Shown here: positions 7,322-14,406 of the stretch, piece after piece
Layout of the letters: each line of letters begins with the position of its first letter
Numbering within the stretch: position 1 is the first letter of the stretch
Notes under the pieces: model-generated
Databases searched by the model: none
What the model saw: the letters and a program-made list of their open reading frames with translations, nothing else
What the model was told of the DNA's origin: nothing
Made by a program: the position numbers and the translations under genes
NCBI GenBank assembly: GCA_038207585.1
Contig: JBBQZP010000049.1
Span: 1 to 19,744, forward strand
Direction of reading: 5' to 3'
Length of the DNA: 19,744 nucleotides
Source of the DNA: JBBQZP01 sp038207585
Lineage (GTDB): Bacteria > Pseudomonadota > Alphaproteobacteria > Rhodobacterales > Rhodobacteraceae

Positions 7322-7933
7322 TTAGGCTGGTGACCGGGCGACAGAAATCAGAACGGAAAGAGCCGCGACGGCGAATGCAAATCCGACCAAACGTCTGATC
7401 CAGATCGCGTGGGGCCATGCGTCGCCGCGGAAGATGCGAAGATCCATAGCAAGCGCTATCAGTGCGCTTCGGACGAAGGCGACACCACCGACTACACCGA
7501 AAATCAAGACCAGCTCGCCGAACGTGGGCACACGTGTCAAGGCAAGGAACTGGCTGGCAAAAAAGGCCCCGGTGATCGGATTGATGCTGGCAGTCACGAA
7601 GCCAAGCGTGAAGTCGGTGCGCCGCGCAGGCGGCAGGCTGCGTGTGCCGCTCCCGAACATCAGCTGAAAAGCCATGTACAAAAGCAGCATTGCGCCAGCG
7701 GCACGACCGGCACCATCCCAGCTTCCGACGGCAGGTATGGCGCTTGCCAACCAATAAATACCACCGGCAAGCGCAAGCGAACCGATCGTCACACCGTGAC
7801 ACATCGGCATTGCACCCCAAAAACCGCGTCGGAGCGCCACACTCGCGATGATCATGAGATTAGGGCCAGGCGTCATCAGGCAGAGCACGTAGCCGAGTGA
7901 AAAGAGGAGGACTGGGGAAAGCAGATCACTCAT
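7322..7933 (-). CDS. LysE-family translocator (amino-acid/metabolite exporter)
   Basis: A 203-residue membrane protein with about six hydrophobic spans. The N-terminal LCLMTPGPNLMIIASVALRR is the diagnostic LysE/RhtB motif (PGPN), and GFVTASINPITGAFFASQF is the second conserved family segment. These carriers export amino acids, homoserine lactones or similar small metabolites. Its ATG overlaps the stop of the preceding small ORF by ATGA (7930-7933), so translation is probably coupled. The C-terminus ARSPA is short. Substrate cannot be inferred. The two-exporter arrangement suggests that this cluster disposes of a metabolite or a toxic amino-acid-like compound. Confidence 0.9.
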   Translation of the reverse strand: MSDLLSPVLLFSLGYVLCLMTPGPNLMIIASVALRRGFWGAMPMCHGVTIGSLALAGGIYWLASAIPAVGSWDGAGRAAGAMLLLYMAFQLMFGSGTRSLPPARRTDFTLGFVTASINPITGAFFASQFLALTRVPTFGELVLIFGVVGGVAFVRSALIALAMDLRIFRGDAWPHAIWIRRLVGFAFAVAALSVLISVARSPA

Positions 7934-8190
7934 GCTTCTGTCCCTGTCGCCTTTGGCCCGGTCAGCAGAAGACTACAAAGTGCGCCTGCAACGGTGCTGT
8001 CCGTTGGCGTCAGGAAAGGCAGTTTCGGTGGGCGCGCGCTCATGGCGGACAGCCACGCCGAATTGCCTAGGCCGTCAAAATCGGACGGCAGCAATCGGAT
8101 TCCATGTTCTGCCGAGGAGATTTCTTTGGTGATAAGCTCGTCGCTCAAGGAACGGTGCCGGAACGTACCACGCGGAAAGACATGGGTCAT
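7930..8190 (-). CDS. Unknown small protein (86 aa) coupled to LysE-type exporter
   Basis: It starts at the ATG at 8190, eight bases after a strong GGAGG, and ends in an ATGA overlap with the LysE gene. The frame is open further upstream to 8481, but the ribosome site fixes the start here. The protein begins MTHVFPRGTFRHRSLSDELI, contains HGIRLLPSDFDGLGNSAWLS and ends Ala/Thr-rich. There is no signal peptide, one cysteine, and one weakly hydrophobic segment near the end (VAGALCSLLLTG). I do not recognise the family. Ribosome site and coupling argue for a genuine gene that leads the exporter operon. Confidence 0.65.
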   Translation of the reverse strand: MTHVFPRGTFRHRSLSDELITKEISSAEHGIRLLPSDFDGLGNSAWLSAMSARPPKLPFLTPTDSTVAGALCSLLLTGPKATGTEA

Positions 8191-8264
8191 GCTGGGGACC
8201 TCCAAATGGGAAAGGCAAAGGGATCGGGGTGGAGGCAGGTCCATCCCGAAAACCAGGCGGAAAG

Positions 8265-8576
8265 TCAGTTGGCCAGGCGCGCCATTTTTTCGCGGGCGCC
8301 CTTGTCGCAGAGCAAAAAGCGGGAGCGACTTGTATGTGAATTGCTGGCGGTTCGCCGCGCGGCCCGGGCATCCGCGTCGGCGTGCAGCTTGTCCATGCAG
8401 TTGCTGACTTCGGCTCGGTAAACGCTGCGAAGTGCTGTGCAGTCGTCGGTGGTCTCGGTCAGAGGGCCCGCAAGCGAGCACGCATCAGCTGGCGTGGCCT
8501 TGACCGGGGTTTCGGCTAGGACCGGCCCCGATAGGGTGGCAAGTAGGAAAAGCGAAAGGGCAGAAAAGGTATTCAT
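8265..8576 (-). CDS. Small exported protein with four cysteines
   Basis: A 103-residue protein with a Sec signal peptide, MNTFSALSLFLLATLSGPVL followed by A-E, cleaved after residue 21 (VLA-ET). The mature part of about 82 residues has four Cys (in ADACS, TDDCT, SNCMD and FLLCD) that could make two disulphides, and is helical and charged (RAEVSNCMDKLHADADARAA). GGAG about 11 bases upstream supports the start; longer in-frame extensions to 8981 lack protein-like composition. The start faces the heptamer-repeat site at 8680-8708 some 100 bases away, so the BTAD regulator may control it. Function unknown. Confidence 0.68.
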   Translation of the reverse strand: MNTFSALSLFLLATLSGPVLAETPVKATPADACSLAGPLTETTDDCTALRSVYRAEVSNCMDKLHADADARAARRTASNSHTSRSRFLLCDKGAREKMARLAN

Positions 8577-8679
8577 GGCAATAAACTCCAAAAAAGGGTG
8601 TTGGTGCCTTGCAGTTGAAACTGACCGGCCCCGACTGTGATGCGCTCGAACTGCCAGTGAAATCAGCCTGGCACTGGGT

Positions 8680-8708
8680 GCGTGATCGTTGCGTGAAGCC
8701 AGCGGTAA
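8680..8708 (+). promoter_or_regulatory. Three heptamer direct repeats at 11-bp period, SARP-type operator candidate
   Basis: GCGTGAT (8680-8686), GCGTGAA (8691-8697) and GCGGTAA (8702-8708) are each separated by exactly 4 bases. Heptamers spaced 11 bp apart, one helical turn, are the established binding-site layout of SARP regulators of the BTAD family. A BTAD regulator starts 417 bases downstream. The middle heptamer, its 4-base spacer and the next three bases (GCGTGAAgccaGCG) recur identically at 11597-11610 upstream of ycaO. The site lies between the exported protein (minus) and the EamA remnant (plus), so its target is uncertain. Confidence 0.5.
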
Positions 8709-8764
8709 ACTTTTGCGATGCCAGCTGCGAAAATCCGGCCGGCGCTGTTCATGCGCAGGCCACG

Positions 8765-9023
8765 GCGTAGTCACGGCTTGGAGGTTCTGGCCTGTTTGCG
8801 TCTGTCGATCGCGCAACAGCACATCTTGGCCACATGCGTTACCATCCTGGTCAGCGCCGTGGCCGTCTTCGGCACGGTGATCGCAGCGCTTCTTTTTGGC
8901 GAGACACTGGACATTTCGCAGGGCATCGGCAGTCTGTGCCTGATCCTTGGCATGGTCATTGCAGCAACGATTTCGGCACAACTGCCAAAGCCGCGTTCAG
9001 GTTTGGTCTCTGCTACCATGTGA
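8765..9023 (+). pseudogene. C-terminal remnant of a second EamA/DMT transporter
   Basis: From about 8805 to the TGA at 9021-9023 the plus strand encodes SIAQQHILATCVTILVSAVA and continues with AVFGTVIAALLFGETL and GIGSLCLILGMVIAA. By eye this matches the C-terminus of the intact transporter at 5874-6791 at roughly 60% of 62 positions. Similarity fades upstream of about 8765 and the eight or so preceding spans are absent, so this is a truncated gene. An ATG at 8718 is in frame, but the first 29 residues look unrelated (Arg/Pro-rich). The divergence between copies argues for an old paralogue that was truncated, not a recent partial duplication. Confidence 0.75.
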
Positions 9024-9124
9024 GAAAACTTTGGTGCTAAAGCAGATTGTCGACGCATCCATTGTTGAAAGTTTGCTGCAAATGTGCGACTTTACGTGGG
9101 GGCATGTTTCCAGGACTGGCGTGA

Positions 9125-11146
9125 ATGGCGCGATTTCAAGTCGACCTCTTGGGAAGATGTCGGGCCGTCCGGCTTTCCAACGGCCAAGAGGTTGCCTTTC
9201 GCACCCGCAAGACGCGATGCCTTCTTGGTCTCTTGCTGCTCAGTCCGAACTTCAGGATGAACCGTGAACAACTGGCCTCGCTTCTTTGGGATCCGGCGCC
9301 CGAAGAGCTTGCCCGGAGCAGTCTTCGGCAGTCCCTCAAGGAACTGCGCGAGGTGCTGCATGCTGATGGCGATGTCCTCGATACCGACCGCTTCACTGTT
9401 GGCCTGCGCGGCGAAGATTTTACGGTTGACGTGTTGCGGCTTCGCGAGTTGATCGCGGCTGCCACCCTTGACCAGAACGCGCTCCTTGCCGCTGCTGCCC
9501 TTTGGCAGGGCGAGCTTTTCGGCCCCGCCCAACCCAACGCGCCGGTGTTCGAGGCCTGGCTTCAGATCGAGCGCTCGAACCTGCGCTCGACCCTGACCAT
9601 GGCCTTAACCGACCATCTGGAAAGACTGATCGCCACGGGTGCCTTCACCGACACCCGCGTTTCCGAGGAACTTGTTCGCATCGAACCCAGCCACGAGCTT
9701 GCCCATCAGTATTTGATGCGCTTTCATGCTCTGCGGGGCGACCAGTCGGCGGCCCTGCGTCAGTTCGCGCAACTGGAGAAGGCGTTGGCGGACGAGTTGG
9801 ACAGCGAACCTAGCGAGGCATCGCACGACCTTTTGGTCGCGATCAAAAGCGGCGAGGTTTCGCTCCAGCGGCCGGCTGCGACACCGCCCCCAAGTGTCGC
9901 TTTCCCCTCACGCTCGGGCCCGCCACGGATCACTATCCGTCCGCCACTGACCCGGTATTCCGATACCAGCAAGGACTATCTTGGCGAAGGTTTCGCGTTC
10001 CTGGCCAAGGCCTGCCTGTCACGCTTTCGTTGCTGGATCGTCATTCCTTGGCCCGCGACCGGCTTTGACTCGGCCAGCGCGGTGGATTTCATCGCCGTTG
10101 GCCGCGCCATCGACGCCGACTTCGCGGTAGATTGCGTGCTGGACTGGCGCTCGCCGATGGGCAAGCTGTTCGTTTCGCTGATTGATTGCCGCGATGGCAG
10201 CGAGGTTTGGTCCAAGCTTTTTCCTGTGGCCGAAGCTGAGTTGCAGGAAATTAGCTCTTCCGTGGCCGGGGCGGTGGCGGCACACCTTGCCAGCCAGGTG
10301 AACCACATCGCCCTATTGCGCCACGCGCGCAGCATGCCGGGCAGTCCGGTGGCATATGACCTGTGGTTGCGTGGGCACCAGTTGTCCCGCCTCTGGACCA
10401 CCGACGCCGACATTGAAGCCGAGGCGCTGTTCTTGCAGGCGATCAACTTGGATCCCGGCCTTGCGAGCGGCCATGCCAGCCTGGCCCAGATCCTGAGCAG
10501 CCGCAGCCTGGTCCGCCCCGGCTACCCCAACAGCAAGGACGATCGCCGGGCCGCCTTTCGCCATTCTCAGGATGCCCTCGCGCTCGATCCCCACAATTCG
10601 CTCTGTCATATCAGTGTGGCGTGGAACTGGCTGATTGCGAAATCACCCGAGCGGGCAAATTCGCATTTCCGAATGGCCGTCGACCTGAACCCGCATGATT
10701 CCGACACGCTGATGGCCGCTGCTTGCGGCCTTGCGTTCCTGGGCCACATCGACGACGCGCGCAGTCTCGCCGCCCTGGCAGTGCAGTTAAATCCAATCTA
10801 TCCGGAGTATTACTCGGATTACCTCTCTATGATCCACTTCATGCGTGGCGACTTTCAGGCGACAATCCTGGCAGTAGAAAAATGCAGCGACGGTTTCCCC
10901 GACCGCGCGGTGGTCGCTGCGGCCTCTTGGGCGCACCTTGGATGCCCGGCCGAGGCGGCGGCGGCCTATCGCTATTTCGTTGCACTGACCACGTCGAAGT
11001 GGGAGGGGCCACACCCCGCCGATGACGACAGCTTGGAAGAATGGATCATGGACGTGCTGCCGATCCAATGGCCCAAGGGCCGGCAGCGGCTTATCGACGG
11101 CCTTCGGCTGTCCCGCGAGATGGCAGAAGAAGCGTTGGCTGGCTAA
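9125..11146 (+). CDS. SARP-like BTAD-domain transcriptional regulator with TPR-type C-terminus
   Basis: A 673-residue regulator. Residues 1-98 form an OmpR-like winged helix (LLGLLLLSPNFRMNREQLAS, LWDPAPEELARSSLRQSLKE). Residues about 100-245 are the BTAD helical domain (ALLAAAALWQGELFGP, EPSHELAHQYLMRFHALRGD, ALADELDSEPS). A linker with a Pro-rich stretch follows. A TolB/adenylate-cyclase-associated-like region (about 275-390, ending DGSEVWSKLF) comes next, then TPR-like repeats (about 425-600, for example ALFLQAINLDPGLASGHASL). There is no AAA+ or kinase domain and no membrane span. The ATG follows CCAGGACTGGCGTGA. It is adjacent to two 11-bp-period heptamer sites and to ycaO and a peroxidase gene, which are likely targets. 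SARPs are best known as activators of secondary metabolism in actinobacteria; in alphaproteobacteria the role is little defined. Confidence 0.88.
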   Translation: MARFQVDLLGRCRAVRLSNGQEVAFRTRKTRCLLGLLLLSPNFRMNREQLASLLWDPAPEELARSSLRQSLKELREVLHADGDVLDTDRFTVGLRGEDFTVDVLRLRELIAAATLDQNALLAAAALWQGELFGPAQPNAPVFEAWLQIERSNLRSTLTMALTDHLERLIATGAFTDTRVSEELVRIEPSHELAHQYLMRFHALRGDQSAALRQFAQLEKALADELDSEPSEASHDLLVAIKSGEVSLQRPAATPPPSVAFPSRSGPPRITIRPPLTRYSDTSKDYLGEGFAFLAKACLSRFRCWIVIPWPATGFDSASAVDFIAVGRAIDADFAVDCVLDWRSPMGKLFVSLIDCRDGSEVWSKLFPVAEAELQEISSSVAGAVAAHLASQVNHIALLRHARSMPGSPVAYDLWLRGHQLSRLWTTDADIEAEALFLQAINLDPGLASGHASLAQILSSRSLVRPGYPNSKDDRRAAFRHSQDALALDPHNSLCHISVAWNWLIAKSPERANSHFRMAVDLNPHDSDTLMAAACGLAFLGHIDDARSLAALAVQLNPIYPEYYSDYLSMIHFMRGDFQATILAVEKCSDGFPDRAVVAAASWAHLGCPAEAAAAYRYFVALTTSKWEGPHPADDDSLEEWIMDVLPIQWPKGRQRLIDGLRLSREMAEEALAG

Positions 11147-11149
11147 GGC

Positions 11150-11533
11150 TTAGCGGCACTTGCGCATAAAGTATCGCGCCAGCAGAATCGGAAGCTTTGC
11201 CGGGCCTTGCCCGTATCCTTTTTCGTCCTCAATCTGATCAGGGTCGAAACCTTCCAGCACGCCCTTCCACGGAATTCGGACGTGCATCGTGTCCTCGGTG
11301 TCATAGACCGGCACCAGCTTGAGACTTTCAGGAATCTCGCCATTCGGGCCAGCGTCGGGTCCTCTGTATTCGTAGCCGGCCTCGAACAGCCATCCCTTGG
11401 GGTTGGCCTTGAACGATTTCCACTCGGACCCCTCACTTTCATCGCCGACATCCTCGATCAAATCCATGATCTTCTTGCCGGTGTCGCGCTGGTCGGTCAG
11501 CGTACTGCTTTTAAGAAAAAAGAATCCCACCAA
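11150..11533 (-). CDS. Unknown acidic protein (about 127 aa), divergent from ycaO
   Basis: The minus frame ends with TAA at 11150, four bases from the regulator's stop. It is protein-like from about VGFFFLKSSTLTDQRDTGKK through EGSEWKSFKANPKGWLFEAG and VYDTEDTMHVRIPWKGVLEG to the basic end ARYFMRKCR. I place the start at TTG 11533 because GAGGAG precedes it by 9 bases. GTG 11530 or ATG 11572 are alternatives, and extension to 11920 would overlap ycaO and is unlikely. It is aromatic and acidic, without a signal peptide or membrane span. I do not recognise the family. Its position between regulator and ycaO hints at a role in the same locus. Confidence 0.6.
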   Translation of the reverse strand: MVGFFFLKSSTLTDQRDTGKKIMDLIEDVGDESEGSEWKSFKANPKGWLFEAGYEYRGPDAGPNGEIPESLKLVPVYDTEDTMHVRIPWKGVLEGFDPDQIEDEKGYGQGPAKLPILLARYFMRKCR

Positions 11534-11596
11534 TTCGCATTTCTCCTCATGTCTAGTGCCGGTCGTCAACATCTGTGGGCCCACTATTCGCGCCTT

Positions 11597-11614
11597 GCGT
11601 GAAGCCAGCGTGAA
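11597..11614 (+). promoter_or_regulatory. Heptamer direct repeat upstream of ycaO, SARP-type operator candidate
   Basis: GCGTGAA at 11597-11603 and an identical GCGTGAA at 11608-11614, separated by 4 bases (gcca), again an 11-bp period. It ends 63 bases before the ycaO ATG and lies 64-83 bases upstream of the divergent unknown gene. The same heptamer and spacer occur at 8691-8704, on the other side of the BTAD regulator gene. No third heptamer in phase is visible here. Likely binding by the regulator encoded at 9125-11146 is an inference. Confidence 0.5.
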
Positions 11615-11641
11615 ATGCCGGGAGCGGACAGGAATCGTCAC

Positions 11642-11673
11642 TTGATCGTTTAGGCAGGCAGGCGCCCTATAGC
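11642..11673 (+). promoter_or_regulatory. Possible promoter of ycaO, implying a leaderless transcript
   Basis: TTGATC (11642-11647) and TATAGC (11668-11673) resemble -35 and -10 hexamers but are 20 bases apart, longer than ideal; an activator bound upstream could compensate. The -10 ends 4 bases before the ATG at 11678, and no Shine-Dalgarno sequence is present. Transcription could therefore begin at or next to the start codon. Weak call. Confidence 0.25.
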
Positions 11674-11677
11674 AATT

Positions 11678-12727
11678 ATGCGCCACAGCCAGATCGACAT
11701 AGTCGCCCAGCTCATCCGCGCCCTTGCGCAGGACTTCCAGCTTCACCCATTGGATGAACCGGACCGGCCCGTCTTCCTTGCCGTCGCCTGCCCTTTGTAT
11801 AATGGGGTGACCGGACAAAAGCCGCGCTTGCCCGCAGGGCGTGGCCTTACCCCGCAGCATGCCCTTCTGTCCACCGGGGCTGAAGCGCTTGAGCTGCGCG
11901 CCAGCCTTGCTCACCATCACTTGCCCGCCTTAGACGAACTGCCGCGCAAACACGGGCTGGCCACGGTCTCGGCGCGCGATCTTCTGACCGGGCAATCCTC
12001 GCCCTTCATCGCACAGGAGGTTTGGCTAGACTGCGCCGCCGTTTTGGGTGAAGCCCTTGTCACCGACGCCACCTCCATCGGCTGTGCCGTTGGGCGCACC
12101 CGGAACCACGCTATCGAAACCGCCCTATGGGAGTGCATCGAGAGAGACGCACTGGCGCTTTGGTGGCACGGCGGATCGCAACCCCGCCCGCTGCCAGTCG
12201 AGGTGATCGACCGTCTGCAACCCCGCCTCTATTGGTGGCTGGCAAGGCGTGACAGGGTCACCCGCCTTCTAGACCTGACAACCGACATCGGACTGCCGGT
12301 CGCAGCGGCGGTCTCGTCTGATGAAAGCGGCCGCCTTGTCGCGGTAGGCGCTGCCGCCCGGCCGCAGATGGCCGATGCCGCCCTCGCCGCTGTGACCGAG
12401 ATGGTGCAGACCGAGGTGGCGATGGACGACGCCCGGGCAGGCGGCGACCCCGATGTTCTGGCTTGGGACGCCTGCGCCTCTACCGACCTGCAACTGCAGT
12501 TTCACCCGGTTGAAGCCCAGCTCCCTGCGGCACCCGGCGATCTGCTCCAGCGGCTGGCTGATCTTGGGCTTCACGCATTCGCCGTCGACATGACCCTGCC
12601 CGACGATCCACTACCCAGCATGCGGGTTCTGGTGCCGGGGCTTTGCGCCATGGCAGGGCGGACTGACACTGACCGCTTTCGCCGCCTTTGCCCTAACGCG
12701 GGGCTGTCCCAACCTGAACCCTACTAG
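11678..12727 (+). CDS. YcaO-domain protein (putative ATP-dependent peptide-backbone cyclase or thioamidation enzyme)
   Basis: A 349-residue protein with the YcaO ATP/Mg-binding layout: GRGLTPQHALLSTGAEALEL (54-73), matching the usual G(K/R)GLT...S-GEAxER region with Glu69 and Glu72; ECIERDALALWW (152-163); and TEMVQTEV (240-247) supplying the ExxQ element. YcaO enzymes phosphorylate peptide amides to form azolines, amidines or thioamides in RiPPs, or act in RimO-related modification. The Arg of the first motif is shifted (ELR instead of ER). The C-terminus is SQPEPY, not the PxPxP tail of canonical azoline cyclodehydratases. No TfuA, E1-like or dehydrogenase gene adjoins it. The peroxidase gene follows after 14 bases, so the two form an operon. 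Substrate peptide not identified. Confidence 0.85.
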   Translation: MRHSQIDIVAQLIRALAQDFQLHPLDEPDRPVFLAVACPLYNGVTGQKPRLPAGRGLTPQHALLSTGAEALELRASLAHHHLPALDELPRKHGLATVSARDLLTGQSSPFIAQEVWLDCAAVLGEALVTDATSIGCAVGRTRNHAIETALWECIERDALALWWHGGSQPRPLPVEVIDRLQPRLYWWLARRDRVTRLLDLTTDIGLPVAAAVSSDESGRLVAVGAAARPQMADAALAAVTEMVQTEVAMDDARAGGDPDVLAWDACASTDLQLQFHPVEAQLPAAPGDLLQRLADLGLHAFAVDMTLPDDPLPSMRVLVPGLCAMAGRTDTDRFRRLCPNAGLSQPEPY

Positions 12728-12741
12728 GCCAAGGAGCCGCC

Positions 12742-14406
12742 ATGTGCGCCATCCAAGTCTCGCATGACCTTGAAGACGGCACCGAAGCCACCGCGCCCGG
12801 CTTCGGCGCATCCCGTTCACGGTCGCCTTTCTCCTATCTTTTTCCCGATCTTGCCGATGCGGCGGACGCCGGCCGCTTCACCGACACCGGTGATGAGGGC
12901 ACGATCCAGCGCCTGAAGGATTTCGAGAAGGCCAGCCGTCTGCCAAACTTTCAGGTTCCGTCGCCAGTGCTGACCCTCGATCTGCCCGCCGCCTATACCT
13001 ACTTCGGCCAATTTATGAATCATGACATCTCGGCCCCCGTCGGTGGGCTGCTTCAGAACGTGGACGAGGTGCGCCCGCTTGGCATCGTCGGCACCGTCGA
13101 TCCTGCGGGCCTTGGCAAGGACTGGCGCGCCGACGTGGCCACGATCCTGCGGCATTTCGTAAATGAACACGCTCGCCCTTTGACGCTCGCCAGCCTCTGC
13201 GGCGATGGTCCGGGCAGCGATGACCGTGAGGTCAAGGCTCTTTACGAGCCGGACGGCAGCTTTCGCCTCGCCAAGGCGTACCGTGTCCCGGATTCTATCC
13301 TTGAAGAGTCAACCAAGTTCCCCGATGCCGCCGTTCACCTGAAAGCCCCCGACATCCCGCGCGAGGGTCGGCTGGCTCTGATCGCCGATCGGCGGAACGA
13401 CGGAAACCTGATCCTCAGCCAGATGCACCTTGCGTTCCTGATGTTCCACAACAAGGCCTTGGAGGCGCTGAAGGCGCAGGGAACCACGGCAGATATTTTT
13501 ACCAAGGCGCGCCAGTTGGTTACGCGGCACTACCACTGGTTGATCTTGAACGACTTCCTGCCCTCGCTTCTCTCGCAAACCGTGCTTGCGCAACCCCTGT
13601 CGCAATGGAAGTCCCGCACGCTGCCCGCCGGGACCGTCCCGATGGAGTTTACCACCGCCGCCTTCCGCTTTGGCCACTCCATGGTTGGCCGCAGCTATGA
13701 CTTCAACGTCAACTTTGGCCGGGGCGGGCTGGTTGAGAAGCGGGCCACGCTACAGCAGCTTTTGACCTTCACCTCGGAACGCCGAATGGGCGACCCGCTG
13801 GGCAGAATCCCGCAGTTGCCAGATCATTGGGTGATCGAATGGGACCGGCTTACCCGCACCCAGCCCCCCGGTGACGCCGAAGGCGCCTCGGGTCAGGCGG
13901 AACGGATAGACCTCGACTTCGCGCCCGACATGCTGAATGTAGCAGGCAACTCGCAGGTGCTTAAGCACGGCTCAATCTTCTTTCGCAACCTTCTGCGCGG
14001 CTTCCACCGGCGGATCCCCTTTGGTCAGGTCCTCGCCCAGGCTTGCGGGGTCCCCCTCCTGTCGCGAGAGCAGCTGAGGGCCGCCATGCCGCAGCACCGG
14101 CCGCCCGAAGGCCCCTACACCAGCCCCGCAGACGCCGCCGATGCATTGGGACTGCTCGATCAAACGCCTGCGTGGCTGTACTTTCTGTGCGAGGCGCAGA
14201 TGCTGGAGCAAGGCAAGCGCGTCGGCCCGACCGCCAGCCAGATCATCGCCGATACGGTCGTCAGCCTGATGCGGAACGACCCGTCCTCGATCCTGCGCGA
14301 CAAGGACGGCACTTGGCACCCACGCGACAGCCTGTTGCAGGATTTGTCTGGCAAGCCGATAGACTCCTTGCGCACATTTCTGCTCTTCTCAAGTCATGAC
14401 CCCTAG
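12742..14406 (+). CDS. Animal-type heme peroxidase (peroxidase-cyclooxygenase superfamily)
   Basis: A 554-residue protein with the superfamily signatures: distal-side GQFMNHDIS (89-97, His94 as distal His) and proximal AFRFGHSMVGRSYDF (proximal His312), plus the long helix QMHLAFLMFHNKALEAL. In mammalian members an Asp precedes the distal His and forms the heme ester; here it is Asn93, so that covalent link should be absent. There is no signal peptide, so the enzyme is probably cytoplasmic. The start has a strong AAGGAG and begins 14 bases after ycaO stops, so it is co-transcribed. Bacterial members oxidise phenols, halides or substrates of secondary metabolism. Here oxidation of a YcaO-modified or Tyr/Cys-containing peptide is possible but unproven. 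Length is normal for short bacterial members. Confidence 0.88.
   Translation: MCAIQVSHDLEDGTEATAPGFGASRSRSPFSYLFPDLADAADAGRFTDTGDEGTIQRLKDFEKASRLPNFQVPSPVLTLDLPAAYTYFGQFMNHDISAPVGGLLQNVDEVRPLGIVGTVDPAGLGKDWRADVATILRHFVNEHARPLTLASLCGDGPGSDDREVKALYEPDGSFRLAKAYRVPDSILEESTKFPDAAVHLKAPDIPREGRLALIADRRNDGNLILSQMHLAFLMFHNKALEALKAQGTTADIFTKARQLVTRHYHWLILNDFLPSLLSQTVLAQPLSQWKSRTLPAGTVPMEFTTAAFRFGHSMVGRSYDFNVNFGRGGLVEKRATLQQLLTFTSERRMGDPLGRIPQLPDHWVIEWDRLTRTQPPGDAEGASGQAERIDLDFAPDMLNVAGNSQVLKHGSIFFRNLLRGFHRRIPFGQVLAQACGVPLLSREQLRAAMPQHRPPEGPYTSPADAADALGLLDQTPAWLYFLCEAQMLEQGKRVGPTASQIIADTVVSLMRNDPSSILRDKDGTWHPRDSLLQDLSGKPIDSLRTFLLFSSHDP

Noticed and set aside
9119..9125. GCGTGAA at the start codon of the BTAD regulator
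   Set aside because: A single heptamer with no 11-bp neighbour; it could be autoregulation but is not distinguishable from chance.
11573..11920. N-terminal extension of the minus-strand unknown gene
   Set aside because: It would run through the start of ycaO on the opposite strand and has no protein-like composition; a GAGGAG site supports a start near 11533.
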